From positions 38,964 to 102,963 of the forward strand of contig JAJVIP010000030.1 in the NCBI GenBank assembly GCA_022072025.1: 64,000 nucleotides of DNA, read 5' to 3'. The stretch comes from Elusimicrobiota bacterium (GTDB lineage Bacteria; Elusimicrobiota; Elusimicrobia; F11). Position numbers and translations under genes: made by a program. Below are positions 53,540-61,571 of the stretch, piece after piece. The notes beneath the pieces are model-generated. The model saw only the letters and a program-made list of their open reading frames with translations. It did no database searches and was not told the origin of the DNA. Position 1 is the first letter of the stretch, and every line of letters starts with the position of its first letter.

Positions 53540-53967
53540 ACGAAGGTTTGACTGTTATTGATATTGGATACCAAGCCAAGGATAAACAGTTGATTCTAAT
53601 TGTTGATGATGAAGCCGCCATACACAGCGTCATGTTTGATGCCTTGGAGGACGATTACCGCATTCTCAGCGCTTATAATGGTCGGGAAGGGGTGGATTTG
53701 GCGATTAAAACCAAACCCGCGCTTATTTTAATGGATGTGATGATGCCTGACATCGGTGGATATGAAGCTGTCCGATTATTACAAGACAATCCGGCTACGC
53801 GATCGATTCCGATTGTTATTATGACTGCGCAAAATTTCGATGAGTCCACCATCAAACTGCTCAAAGATGAACCCAATGTCGCAGGTTTTTTACCCAAGCC
53901 TTTTCGGGCCAAAGATTTGCGACATTTGATCGGTAGCACCATTCAAAAATCTAAACCTGAAGAATAA
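53533..53967 (+). CDS. single-domain response regulator (receiver only)
   Basis: A TTG start at 53533, with GGGGAGG about 10 nt upstream, overlaps the pseudopilin gene by 7 bp. The 144-aa protein is one receiver domain: acidic pocket in LIVDDEAA (D25, D26), phospho-acceptor D68 in LILMDVMMPDIGG, Thr in IVIMTAQN and Lys in LPKPF. There is no output domain, so it acts through protein contact, like CheY or DivK. The partner kinase is not in this neighbourhood. Confidence 0.88.
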   Translation: MVNEGLTVIDIGYQAKDKQLILIVDDEAAIHSVMFDALEDDYRILSAYNGREGVDLAIKTKPALILMDVMMPDIGGYEAVRLLQDNPATRSIPIVIMTAQNFDESTIKLLKDEPNVAGFLPKPFRAKDLRHLIGSTIQKSKPEE

Positions 53968-53970
53968 GTC

Positions 53971-54597
53971 ATGCCCATCCAATTAATTCTAGATACGAGT
54001 TTGTTTGTTAATCCCGCCTCTGCGCAAACGTGGGGATCTTCTCCGACGGAAGCATTGACTCGATTTCTCGAAATGGTCCAAAAACACCAAAATATTTCCA
54101 TCTTTATGCCCCCGAGTATTTACCGCGAACTCATGCATTTTGCGGAGGAATCGAAAATCCCCAAGGACCTTTTAACGCAGGTTCACCAAAAACCTCCCGA
54201 AAAACATTCCATTCAAGTTCCCGGTTTCTTTATTTATTCCTTGGTCGAAAGTTTTCGCGATAGAGTGGATCGCGGCTTGCGATTGGCTGAAAGGCATGTA
54301 CGCGAGGCTTTGCAGGTACCACCGGTTGAGGGGGTTCCGTTGAAATCCAAGCCTGGAGAGGTGCGTGCTGATGCCAAATTGGTATCAAGTTTGCGCGAGT
54401 CCTTCCGACGTATGATGCGCGAAGGAATGCTTGACTCCAAAGCGGATGTGGATTTGCTTTTGTTGGCCTATGAAATCAAAGGAACGCTGGTTTCAGCGGA
54501 TGAGGGTGTTCTTGAATGGGCTGAAAATTTGGGAATCCAAATTCTTCCCTACTCACAACTTTTATCGTTAATTGAAGCCCAAGTTTCCAAAAAATAA
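53971..54597 (+). CDS. PIN-domain protein, RNA-ligase-partner-like
   Basis: The 208-aa protein starts LILDTSLFVNP, the opening of PIN-fold ribonucleases of the RNA ligase partner type (MJ0950-like). Further conserved acidic residues are E in IYRELMHFAEE, D in SKADVDLLLLAYEIKGTLVSADEGV, and the end ILPYSQLL. PIN domains cleave RNA with two metal ions held by these Asp/Glu residues. In related genomes the gene accompanies an RNA ligase; none is seen here. It lies 3 bp after the receiver gene. The subfamily assignment is from memory of the N-terminal motif and moderately sure. Confidence 0.65.
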   Translation: MPIQLILDTSLFVNPASAQTWGSSPTEALTRFLEMVQKHQNISIFMPPSIYRELMHFAEESKIPKDLLTQVHQKPPEKHSIQVPGFFIYSLVESFRDRVDRGLRLAERHVREALQVPPVEGVPLKSKPGEVRADAKLVSSLRESFRRMMREGMLDSKADVDLLLLAYEIKGTLVSADEGVLEWAENLGIQILPYSQLLSLIEAQVSKK

Positions 54598-54603
54598 ACC
54601 CCT

Positions 54604-54625
54604 CTGCTCCCCTCCAAAGGAGCAG
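54604..54625 (+). promoter_or_regulatory. hairpin covering the ribosome binding site of the next gene
   Basis: CTGCTCC (54604-54610) pairs perfectly with GGAGCAG (54619-54625) around an 8-nt loop. The second arm contains the AGGAG-type ribosome binding site of the gene starting at 54628. The structure could limit translation initiation unless opened by an upstream ribosome or a trans factor. Confidence 0.45.
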
Positions 54626-54627
54626 GT

Positions 54628-55086
54628 ATGTCTGTTAATCAAAGATTCATTCTCTACCTCATTCTGTGTTTATTGATGGGGAGTGTTGTCTCTGCCACCG
54701 ATCCGTGGATGGAAAAATTCCTTAATCACCGAAAAGCTTCCATGGGCCCAACCCAGAAATATTCAGTTCAAGAGTTAAAACAATTCCTGAGTTTGGAGGG
54801 CCAACCAATACGGGTCACTCCCATCAAGGCGTATGTTCCTGAAAATCGCCAGGTTGAGGAAAAACTCCGACCTGTAGACCATAGAAAACAAACCCACAAG
54901 AAAAAAATCGTTAAACCTAAGCCTAAAATGGATTCGGCGGATGGCTTGTTGAGGCGCGCTCGATGGGCCTATGACAATGGTCAATTCGATCGAGCTGGAC
55001 GGCTTTATAAATTGGTCCTCAAGGTTCAACCGGCGTCTCAAGAAGCGATGGACCGGTTGGAAGAAATAACCCGCGACCTCCGCTAG
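54628..55086 (+). CDS. small exported protein with C-terminal TPR-like repeat
   Basis: The 152-aa product has a signal peptide (FILYLILCLLMGSVVSATD), a basic Lys-rich linker (about 85-100) and a C-terminal helical pair resembling one tetratricopeptide repeat (LLRRARWAYDNGQFDRAGRLYKLVLKV). Its ribosome binding site lies in a hairpin at 54604-54625. Its stop overlaps the stop of the convergent NAD synthetase gene by 4 bp. The function is unknown; a periplasmic partner protein, perhaps of the pseudopilin system upstream, is possible. Confidence 0.7.
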   Translation: MSVNQRFILYLILCLLMGSVVSATDPWMEKFLNHRKASMGPTQKYSVQELKQFLSLEGQPIRVTPIKAYVPENRQVEEKLRPVDHRKQTHKKKIVKPKPKMDSADGLLRRARWAYDNGQFDRAGRLYKLVLKVQPASQEAMDRLEEITRDLR

Positions 55087-56708
55087 AGGGGGGTGTATCG
55101 ATTGGTGATGGGCATCCGATGGTCTTTTCCAAAAGACCGCGGTGTTATTTTGATGCCGGGTGGCGCCTGCCGGCGTTTGTATTCATTTCGATCAATCAAA
55201 TTAAGAATCCGACGAATATAGGATTCTTTCGTTTTATTCTTTGATATTTGTTGATGGAGGGGTTGGTTCTTTTCAACGTAATTGACAATGATGGGGTCCA
55301 AGTCTGAATAGGGGCCCAACACCTCTTCGTCTTTTTGGTTTTCTCGGAGTTCGGCTGTGGGTGGACGATTGATGGTGCTTTCAGGAATCAGTGCCCAGCC
55401 GGCGCGGGTGTTGATAAACCGGGCCAATTCGTAGACAGTGGTTTTAAGCACATCTTTAATAACCGCCAAGCCACCTGCCGTGTCGCCATAAAGAGTGCAA
55501 TAACCCGTCGATGTTTCTGATTTGTTTCCCGTTGTTAAAATCAACCAGCCAAATTTATTGGAGAGGGCCATGAGCAAATTTCCGCGAATGCGTGCTTGTA
55601 GGTTTTCTTCGGCAATGTTTGGTTGCGTTTCTTTAAAAATCGGTTTTAAAGTGAATAAAAATTGGTCAAAAATCGGTTGAATGGGTATTTCATGAAACGT
55701 AATCCCCAAATTCTTGGCCAGAAGGGCTGCATCAGAAATGGTTTCAGAGAGATTGAAACGAGAAGGCATGGTAACACCCACCACGTTCTCAGGTCCCAAG
55801 GCATCTGTGGCAAGGGCCGCCACCAATGCCGAATCAATCCCGCCAGATAAACCCAGGGCCGCCTTTCGAAATCCATTTTTTCTCATATAGTCCTTTACAC
55901 CCAGGACCAACGCTCCATAAATCTCTTCCACTCTTTTTAGCGGGGGCTGGGGCGTAGAGGGACTTGATAAAACGACTCCTTTTTTCCGCCGCTCCACTTC
56001 AACTGTATAGAGACCTGCATCAAATTGAGGGAATTGAACTTTCCCGATGCCCCTCGCTGGCAGGCCAAAACTACCGCCATCGAACACCAATTCGTCTTGT
56101 CCTCCGACCATGTTGCAGTACAGGAGCGCCGCGCCGGTCAATTTTTGAGTTTTTGCAAATGCTTTGTGTCGATCGTTTAGTTTTCCAACGTGATACGGGC
56201 TCGCGGAGATGTTGACGACCACGTCGGCTTTCATTTTCTTATAGGCTGTCAAGTGGGGGCCGCTCAGCCACAAGTCTTCACAAATGGTGACCCCTATTCG
56301 CAACCCTTTCAATGTTCTGAGTAAGGGTTTTTTCCCCGGAGAAAAATAGCGATGTTCATCGAATACCCCGTAATTGGGGAGACATTGTTTGTGATAAATG
56401 GAAACAACCTTCTTTTTTTCAATCCAGGCGGCGGCGTTAAACAAAAAGTGCGCCTGTCGGTTCACAAATCCAATCAAACACGGAAGATCAATTTTTTTTG
56501 ACAAAGTTCGGAGAGTTTTAAGATTGTCAGTAATGAACGATGGCTTGAGCAACAGGTCTTCTGGTGGGTAACCCGTTAAAGCCATTTCTGGGAACAACAA
56601 TAAATCACATTGAGATTTTTGGGCTTGATGAACCGACTCTAGAATGAGTCGAGCGTTTCCTTCAATGTCCCCAACCGTGGGGTTAATTTGAGCCAAGCCT
56701 ACGCGCAT
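55083..56708 (-). CDS. nadE: glutamine-dependent NAD+ synthetase
   Basis: The 541-aa enzyme amidates nicotinate adenine dinucleotide to NAD+ using glutamine. The N-terminal nitrilase-type glutaminase has the triad E41 (FPEMALTGYPPEDLLL), K107 (YHKQCLPNYGVFDE) and C143 (TICEDLW). The C-terminal synthetase (from about residue 265) has the pyrophosphatase motif LSGGIDSALVAALA, then TTGNKSETSTGYCTLYGD. It is 8 bp downstream of the GAF-ANTAR gene on the same strand and likely co-transcribed with it. Confidence 0.95.
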   Translation of the reverse strand: MRVGLAQINPTVGDIEGNARLILESVHQAQKSQCDLLLFPEMALTGYPPEDLLLKPSFITDNLKTLRTLSKKIDLPCLIGFVNRQAHFLFNAAAWIEKKKVVSIYHKQCLPNYGVFDEHRYFSPGKKPLLRTLKGLRIGVTICEDLWLSGPHLTAYKKMKADVVVNISASPYHVGKLNDRHKAFAKTQKLTGAALLYCNMVGGQDELVFDGGSFGLPARGIGKVQFPQFDAGLYTVEVERRKKGVVLSSPSTPQPPLKRVEEIYGALVLGVKDYMRKNGFRKAALGLSGGIDSALVAALATDALGPENVVGVTMPSRFNLSETISDAALLAKNLGITFHEIPIQPIFDQFLFTLKPIFKETQPNIAEENLQARIRGNLLMALSNKFGWLILTTGNKSETSTGYCTLYGDTAGGLAVIKDVLKTTVYELARFINTRAGWALIPESTINRPPTAELRENQKDEEVLGPYSDLDPIIVNYVEKNQPLHQQISKNKTKESYIRRILNLIDRNEYKRRQAPPGIKITPRSFGKDHRMPITNRYTPL

Positions 56709-56716
56709 GGCGAGGC

Positions 56717-57928
56717 TTACTGGACCATCTCGTGCGCCAGAATAATGGCTTCGCTGATGTCCTTCATTGACTTACGACGGTCCATGCTTTGGCGTTGAAT
56801 TTCTCGAAACGCATCTTGCTCTGACAAACGTTTCTGCTGCATAAGAATGCCTTTGGCTCGTTCGATAATTTTTCTCGATTCCAATGCTTCTTGAGCGGCC
56901 AATTTTTCCGATAACAGGCGGGTGTTTTCTATGGCCGCCGCACATTGATTGGCCACCGACTGCGCAAAGGAAACTTCATCTTCAGAAAACACGTGCTCAG
57001 TTGATTGATAAATGTTGATCAGGCCCAAAATTTTTTCCTTGTACATCATCGGGACAGACAGTAATGAAACCAAACCTTGTTTGATCGCCAAATCTCTGAA
57101 TTGGTAGGACGTTTCCTTGCGCACATCACGCACTTGGAGAGGTTTCTTCGTCAAAACGGTTTTTCCCGATAGGCTCCCATGAAGCTTAACGGGAGGTTTG
57201 TCTCGATATCCCGGATCCAAGGATTGAGAAGCCACGATTCGTAATTCTTGGGCCTTTTCATCGAGCAGCATGATTGAGCAAATATTGGATCCCATCATTT
57301 GAGCGGTCATGTTCACGATCAATTGCATAATTTCTTCTGGAAACCGATCTTGGGTAATGGTGTGCGAAACAGCGGTTAAAGCCTCCAATGTTTTGGCGCG
57401 CCTTCGGGTTTCATCATAAAGTCGAGCAGTTTCAATTGCGGATCCTACTTGACGGCCCACCGTAGAAAGCAAATCAATTAATCTTGCTGAATGGGGGTGA
57501 GGTTTTTTGTGTTGAATATTAATAACCCCCACCACATTGTTTTTGATCATGACCGGAACAGATAGAAAAGCTTCATATTGATCTTCGGGAAGCGTTCCCA
57601 AGAACCGAGGGTCTTGGTGGGACCCTTTGGCGATCGCCACGACTCTGTGATGTTTGGCCACCCATCCCGTGATACCCAGTCCCATTTTGATGCGAATGTG
57701 CCCAATTTCATGAGGATGAGGCGTTTTCGAAGCCGATAAAACCAAGTCCTGGGTGGCTGGGTCGAGTAGATAAAGGAAACAAGCGTCCGCTTTGGTGAGC
57801 CGGCTCACCAAATGGATGGTTTCATTTAACGTTTGCTGTAATTCAAGTGTGGAAGCGAATAAGGAGGAGAGGTCGGAAAAAACCTTCAGTTCATCGAAAT
57901 CGTCTTTTTTGGAGAGAATTTTTTTCAT
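56717..57928 (-). CDS. GAF-GAF-ANTAR regulator, probable RNA-binding antiterminator
   Basis: The 403-aa protein has two GAF domains (about 20-175 and 185-340; ITGWVAKHHRVV with VPVMIKNNVVGVINIQ, then SLSGKTVLTKKPLQV with VPMMYKEKILGLINIY). A C-terminal ANTAR domain follows (about 345-400: ALESRKIIERAKGILMQ, then LSEQDAFREIQRQSMDRRKSMKDISEAII). ANTAR domains bind paired hexaloop hairpins in nascent RNA and block termination; the GAF pair would sense a ligand. The gene is first in a two-gene unit with nadE. The targets are unknown; no obvious tandem hairpins were found in the short leader. Confidence 0.85.
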   Translation of the reverse strand: MKKILSKKDDFDELKVFSDLSSLFASTLELQQTLNETIHLVSRLTKADACFLYLLDPATQDLVLSASKTPHPHEIGHIRIKMGLGITGWVAKHHRVVAIAKGSHQDPRFLGTLPEDQYEAFLSVPVMIKNNVVGVINIQHKKPHPHSARLIDLLSTVGRQVGSAIETARLYDETRRRAKTLEALTAVSHTITQDRFPEEIMQLIVNMTAQMMGSNICSIMLLDEKAQELRIVASQSLDPGYRDKPPVKLHGSLSGKTVLTKKPLQVRDVRKETSYQFRDLAIKQGLVSLLSVPMMYKEKILGLINIYQSTEHVFSEDEVSFAQSVANQCAAAIENTRLLSEKLAAQEALESRKIIERAKGILMQQKRLSEQDAFREIQRQSMDRRKSMKDISEAIILAHEMVQ

Positions 57929-57983
57929 GGGTTAAAAGTGCCGGAATAATAGCAATTCAAATGTTACACTTGGGTCCTTCGAC

Positions 57984-58643
57984 ATGGAAAGTTTCAATCC
58001 AACTACAAAATCTGCAGGTTGGCTGTCTCGGCTCAGGGCCATTATGTTTGGTGATCATGATGACGCGGACACAGTTCTTCATGCATTGGCTAGAGCCATT
58101 GAAGCGAAGGATCCCTATACACTTGGGCATGCCGATCGCGTGTCTCAATATGCGACGGATCTTGGAAAATCTTTGGGGGTCAATGGCAAAGATCTGGATG
58201 TTCTTCAAAAAGGGGGTCTGTTGCATGACTTGGGAAAAATCGCCATTCCAGATGCGATTTTGTTGAAACCCGGAAAATATACGGACGAAGAATTTTCTGT
58301 TATGAAGCGCCATCCAGTTTTGGGATGCGATATCTGTGAAAAACTGCGAACAGTTCAAGAGGCTCTGCCGGTTATACGCCATCATCACGAACGGTTGGAT
58401 GGGTCTGGTTATCCCGATGGTCTTAAAGGCAATCAAATTTCACCATTGGTGCGGGTTGTGACGGTGGTTGACATTTATGACGCTTTGAGGTCCCGTCGCA
58501 GCTACAAAGATCCGTTTTCTTTGGATAAATCTTTTGAAATTATGTGGGACGAGGTAGCCCGTGGATGGTGGGATAAAAACATCCTTGCGTTGTGGGAAAA
58601 ACTCGTTCGCTCCAACAATACCAACCATTACCCACCCGCGTAA
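57984..58643 (+). CDS. HD-GYP domain phosphodiesterase, probable c-di-GMP hydrolase
   Basis: The 219-aa protein is almost entirely an HD-GYP domain. ALARAIEAKDPYTLGHADRVS, the metal-binding GGLLHDLGKIAIPDAIL, then VIRHHHERLDGSGYPDGLKG with the GYP signature, and VDIYDALRSRRSYKDPF follow in order. Such enzymes break down cyclic di-GMP. No receiver or sensor domain is attached. It is divergent from the GAF-ANTAR gene across 55 bp, and the two may share regulation. Confidence 0.9.
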   Translation: MESFNPTTKSAGWLSRLRAIMFGDHDDADTVLHALARAIEAKDPYTLGHADRVSQYATDLGKSLGVNGKDLDVLQKGGLLHDLGKIAIPDAILLKPGKYTDEEFSVMKRHPVLGCDICEKLRTVQEALPVIRHHHERLDGSGYPDGLKGNQISPLVRVVTVVDIYDALRSRRSYKDPFSLDKSFEIMWDEVARGWWDKNILALWEKLVRSNNTNHYPPA

Positions 58644-58684
58644 CGTTATCTGGGTCGAGTCGCTCCCATGGACAAGTGATTTTT

Positions 58685-59590
58685 ATGGAAAAAATTCTAT
58701 TTCATCTTTCTTTTGTCTCTTATGGGATCTGCTCATTCCTTTTTCTTGGCTATGCGTTAACAAGACGTGAGCGATGGGCTGTTTTTGCAAATGGGGCCTT
58801 GCGAGCGGCTGTTACTTTTCATTTTTTTAGTTTGGTGGTAAGAACCTTTGTCGGGCGTCAAATGCCGGGACATGATTTTTATGTTCCCTGGAGCAATTGG
58901 TTCGAGTCTTTTTCTTTTTTCGCTTTTGTGATCGCGCTCGAATATCTGGTGGTACAGCTCAGGCGTGAATTGCCCATCCTGGGGGTATTTATAACCCCGT
59001 TCATTTTCTTCATTTTGATGGTGGCTCTCAAATCCCCCGTGGGCATGCAGATTCCCACGTTGAATCCCGTACTTCAATCTCCGTGGCTGGCGGTCCATGT
59101 GTCGCTCATGTTTGTGGCTTATGCGGCTTTCGCCAATGCCTTTGGTGTGGGACTTGCGTTTTTGGTTCAGGAACGCCAAATAAAATCACACAAACCCACG
59201 GGCCTTATTTTCCGAATGCCTTCCTTGGATGAACTGGATCATATGATCTATCGCATCATTTGGTGGGCGGTTCCTGTGCTGACCATGGGGCTTTTGTTGG
59301 GATCTCATTGGGCTTATTTGGCTTGGGGGCGATATTGGGGTTGGGACCCCAAAGAGATATCGGCGGCCATCACCTGGGCCTCCTATTTTTTCTATCTGTT
59401 GATGCGTTCCCCGTTCGGGTGGCGGGGGCGAAAAGCGGTCCTCTTATCGATTATTGGATTTCTGATTATGTTGGGTTCCTATATCGGCGTGAATCACTAT
59501 TCCCCCTTGCATGATTTTTTGACCGCACATGACCACACGGAAAATTCTTCCATGAAATCTAAGGGATCCGCCGACCAGGCCCTTCCCTAG
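58685..59590 (+). CDS. cytochrome c biogenesis protein, CcsA/HemX-like
   Basis: The ATG at 58685 is chosen because the protein begins with a membrane segment there (LFHLSFVSYGICSFLFLGYAL) and the longer frame overlaps the HD-GYP gene. The 301-aa polytopic protein has about eight membrane segments and the haem-handling WWD-like motif WGRYWGWDPKEISAAITW. Conserved His residues lie in AVHVSLMF, GSHWAYLAWG and GVNHY. CcsA moves haem for attachment to c-type cytochromes. A HemX protein, which lies upstream of hemA in several bacteria, is very similar; the gene's position directly ahead of hemA allows either reading. Confidence 0.85.
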   Translation: MEKILFHLSFVSYGICSFLFLGYALTRRERWAVFANGALRAAVTFHFFSLVVRTFVGRQMPGHDFYVPWSNWFESFSFFAFVIALEYLVVQLRRELPILGVFITPFIFFILMVALKSPVGMQIPTLNPVLQSPWLAVHVSLMFVAYAAFANAFGVGLAFLVQERQIKSHKPTGLIFRMPSLDELDHMIYRIIWWAVPVLTMGLLLGSHWAYLAWGRYWGWDPKEISAAITWASYFFYLLMRSPFGWRGRKAVLLSIIGFLIMLGSYIGVNHYSPLHDFLTAHDHTENSSMKSKGSADQALP

Positions 59591-59604
59591 GATTAGGTTC
59601 GTAT

Positions 59605-60657
59605 ATGGGTTTAATTTCAATTGGACTTTCTCACAAAACGGCTCCCGTTGAACTGAGAGAAAGGTTGACCATCCCACCCCAACAATTGGGTTCTGCTCTG
59701 GACCAATTGTTTTTAATCGGAGAGCTTTCGGAGGCGGTTATCCTCTCAACATGCAATCGACTCGAAATATATGCTCGCCCAGAAAAAAACCGTACCAATG
59801 CGCTTGATTCCGTTAAAAAATTTTTTCAAGGCATGTATGGTTCTCCTCGATTGGAGCAAGCGTTGGCGCAGTATGAAGGATTAGCGGCGGTTGAACATCT
59901 CTTTAGAGTGGCATCCGGTTTGGACTCCATGGTGGTGGGGGAATCTGAAATTTTGGGACAAGTGAAATCGGCTTACCTTTTCTCTCAAAGTCATGGGACC
60001 ACGGGAAAAATAACCAATGTATTATTTCAACGGGCTCTTTTTGTGGGGAAACAAATTCGAACCAAAACCGCCATTTCAGAGGGGGCCAGTTCCGTGGGCA
60101 GTATCGCCGCGCAGATGGCCGAACGAATTTTTGGGCAGCTCAATCAGCATCGTGTCTTGTTGTTGGGAGCGGGCGAGGTGGCTGAAGTTACGGCGCGACA
60201 TCTGCTTAGCCAAAAGGCGGGGGAAGTTATGATCCTCAATCGAACACGTGAAAAAGCTGAGATCCTCGCCAAACAATTCAACGGCCAAGCGGGTTCTATG
60301 GATAATTTATTTGATGAATTGTTGAAAGCAGACATTGTCATTTGTTCAACCGCTTCGGAAAAACCTTTGATTTCACCGGCCTTGGTGACATCCATTATGA
60401 AAGCAAGGCGCGACAAATCTCTCTATTTTGTGGACATCGCCGTTCCGCGCAATGTGGCTGCTGAGGTGAATGAAATTGACAATGTCTATCTTTACAACAT
60501 TGATCATTTAACAAGCCTGGTTGAAGAGAATTTGGGAAAACGTAAGGTTGAGATGGTCCAAGCGGAGTCTATGGTCCGTGAGTTGGCTGTTGATTTTTAT
60601 TCTTGGATTCAGGCGACCTTGGAAGGGAAAACCAAGGCGCTCAAGCACGTGATATGA
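59605..60657 (+). CDS. hemA: glutamyl-tRNA reductase
   Basis: The 350-aa enzyme reduces Glu-tRNA(Glu) to glutamate-1-semialdehyde, the first committed step of tetrapyrrole synthesis by the C5 route. It starts MGLISIGLSHKTAPVELRE and has catalytic C50 (VILSTCNRLEIY). GLDSMVVGESEILGQVK, the NADPH-binding VLLLGAGEVAEVTARHL and IDIAVPRN-like YFVDIAVPRNVA follow. Only about 10 residues follow the dimerisation helix, so it is on the short side (family 400-430 aa). The stop overlaps hemC by 4 bp. Confidence 0.95.
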   Translation: MGLISIGLSHKTAPVELRERLTIPPQQLGSALDQLFLIGELSEAVILSTCNRLEIYARPEKNRTNALDSVKKFFQGMYGSPRLEQALAQYEGLAAVEHLFRVASGLDSMVVGESEILGQVKSAYLFSQSHGTTGKITNVLFQRALFVGKQIRTKTAISEGASSVGSIAAQMAERIFGQLNQHRVLLLGAGEVAEVTARHLLSQKAGEVMILNRTREKAEILAKQFNGQAGSMDNLFDELLKADIVICSTASEKPLISPALVTSIMKARRDKSLYFVDIAVPRNVAAEVNEIDNVYLYNIDHLTSLVEENLGKRKVEMVQAESMVRELAVDFYSWIQATLEGKTKALKHVI

Positions 60658-61571
60658 AACTTCGAATTGGTTCCCGGGGATCAAAGTTAGCGGTGATGCA
60701 AGCCCATTGGGTTGCCTCTGCTCTCAAAGAGAAAAATCCAGAATTGGATATTTCATTTGTGGAGATAACAACCACAGGGGATCGTGATCAAAGCCCCACC
60801 TTTCAACAAGCTGGAGGAAAGGGCGTTTTCGTTAAAGAAATTGAAGAAGCGCTCTTGGCAGATCAGATTGATCTAGCCGTTCATTCATTAAAGGATGTAC
60901 CTCAAGAACTTCCTGCCGGACTGAGGTTGGGGCCCTTTCCCGAACGAGAAGATGTGAGAGATGCGGTGATTTCTCGTTTCGGAGAATTGTTGGGAGAGTT
61001 GCCCCGGCGGTCCATTGTGGGGTCCAGTTCTCCTCGGCGCCGATCCCAAACGGCCTATTTGTTTAAAAAGCGTTCTTATAACCTTGAGCCTTTACGAGGC
61101 AACATTGACACCCGAATCAAGAAGCTTCATGAAGGCCAATATGACGCCATTATTCTTGCCGCGGCAGGCCTCAAGCGTTTGGGTTTGGATATTGAAATAA
61201 CGCATATTCTTGAGCCGACCGTTTTCCTCCCTGCGGCCACGCAAGGATGTTTGGGTTTGGAGTTGAGAGAGGGAGATGCAACCATTTTGTCTTTGCTTGA
61301 GGCGATTGCGGATAGATCCGCCAATATCACGGCCCCTGCTGAGCGTGCTTTTCTCCAAGGGGTGGGAGGCAATTGTTTTGTTCCTGTGGGAGCGTACTCC
61401 ACGTTGGTGGGAGACCAATTGAAAATGAAGGCGGTGATGCTCGACCCAACAGGCGAACGAGCTGTTTATGCCGAAGAAAGTGGGTCCATGACCGAACCTC
61501 AATTGGTGGGTTACCAATTAGCGGAACGGTTGCTTCACGCGGGCGGATCTGAACTCATGGGTCCATCGTGA
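60654..61571 (+). CDS. hemC: hydroxymethylbilane synthase (porphobilinogen deaminase)
   Basis: The ATG at 60654 overlaps the hemA stop (ATGA). The 305-aa enzyme joins four porphobilinogens into hydroxymethylbilane. It opens MKLRIGSRGSKLAVMQA and has TTGDRDQSP, GKGVFVKEIEEALL, DLAVHSLKDVP, GSSSPRRRSQ, LRGNIDTRIKKL and AATQGCLGLELR. C241 in GVGGNCFVPVGAY is the site where the dipyrromethane cofactor is bound. The length and motifs are normal. Porphobilinogen synthase (hemB) and hemL, needed before this step, are not in the window. Confidence 0.96.
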   Translation: MKLRIGSRGSKLAVMQAHWVASALKEKNPELDISFVEITTTGDRDQSPTFQQAGGKGVFVKEIEEALLADQIDLAVHSLKDVPQELPAGLRLGPFPEREDVRDAVISRFGELLGELPRRSIVGSSSPRRRSQTAYLFKKRSYNLEPLRGNIDTRIKKLHEGQYDAIILAAAGLKRLGLDIEITHILEPTVFLPAATQGCLGLELREGDATILSLLEAIADRSANITAPAERAFLQGVGGNCFVPVGAYSTLVGDQLKMKAVMLDPTGERAVYAEESGSMTEPQLVGYQLAERLLHAGGSELMGPS

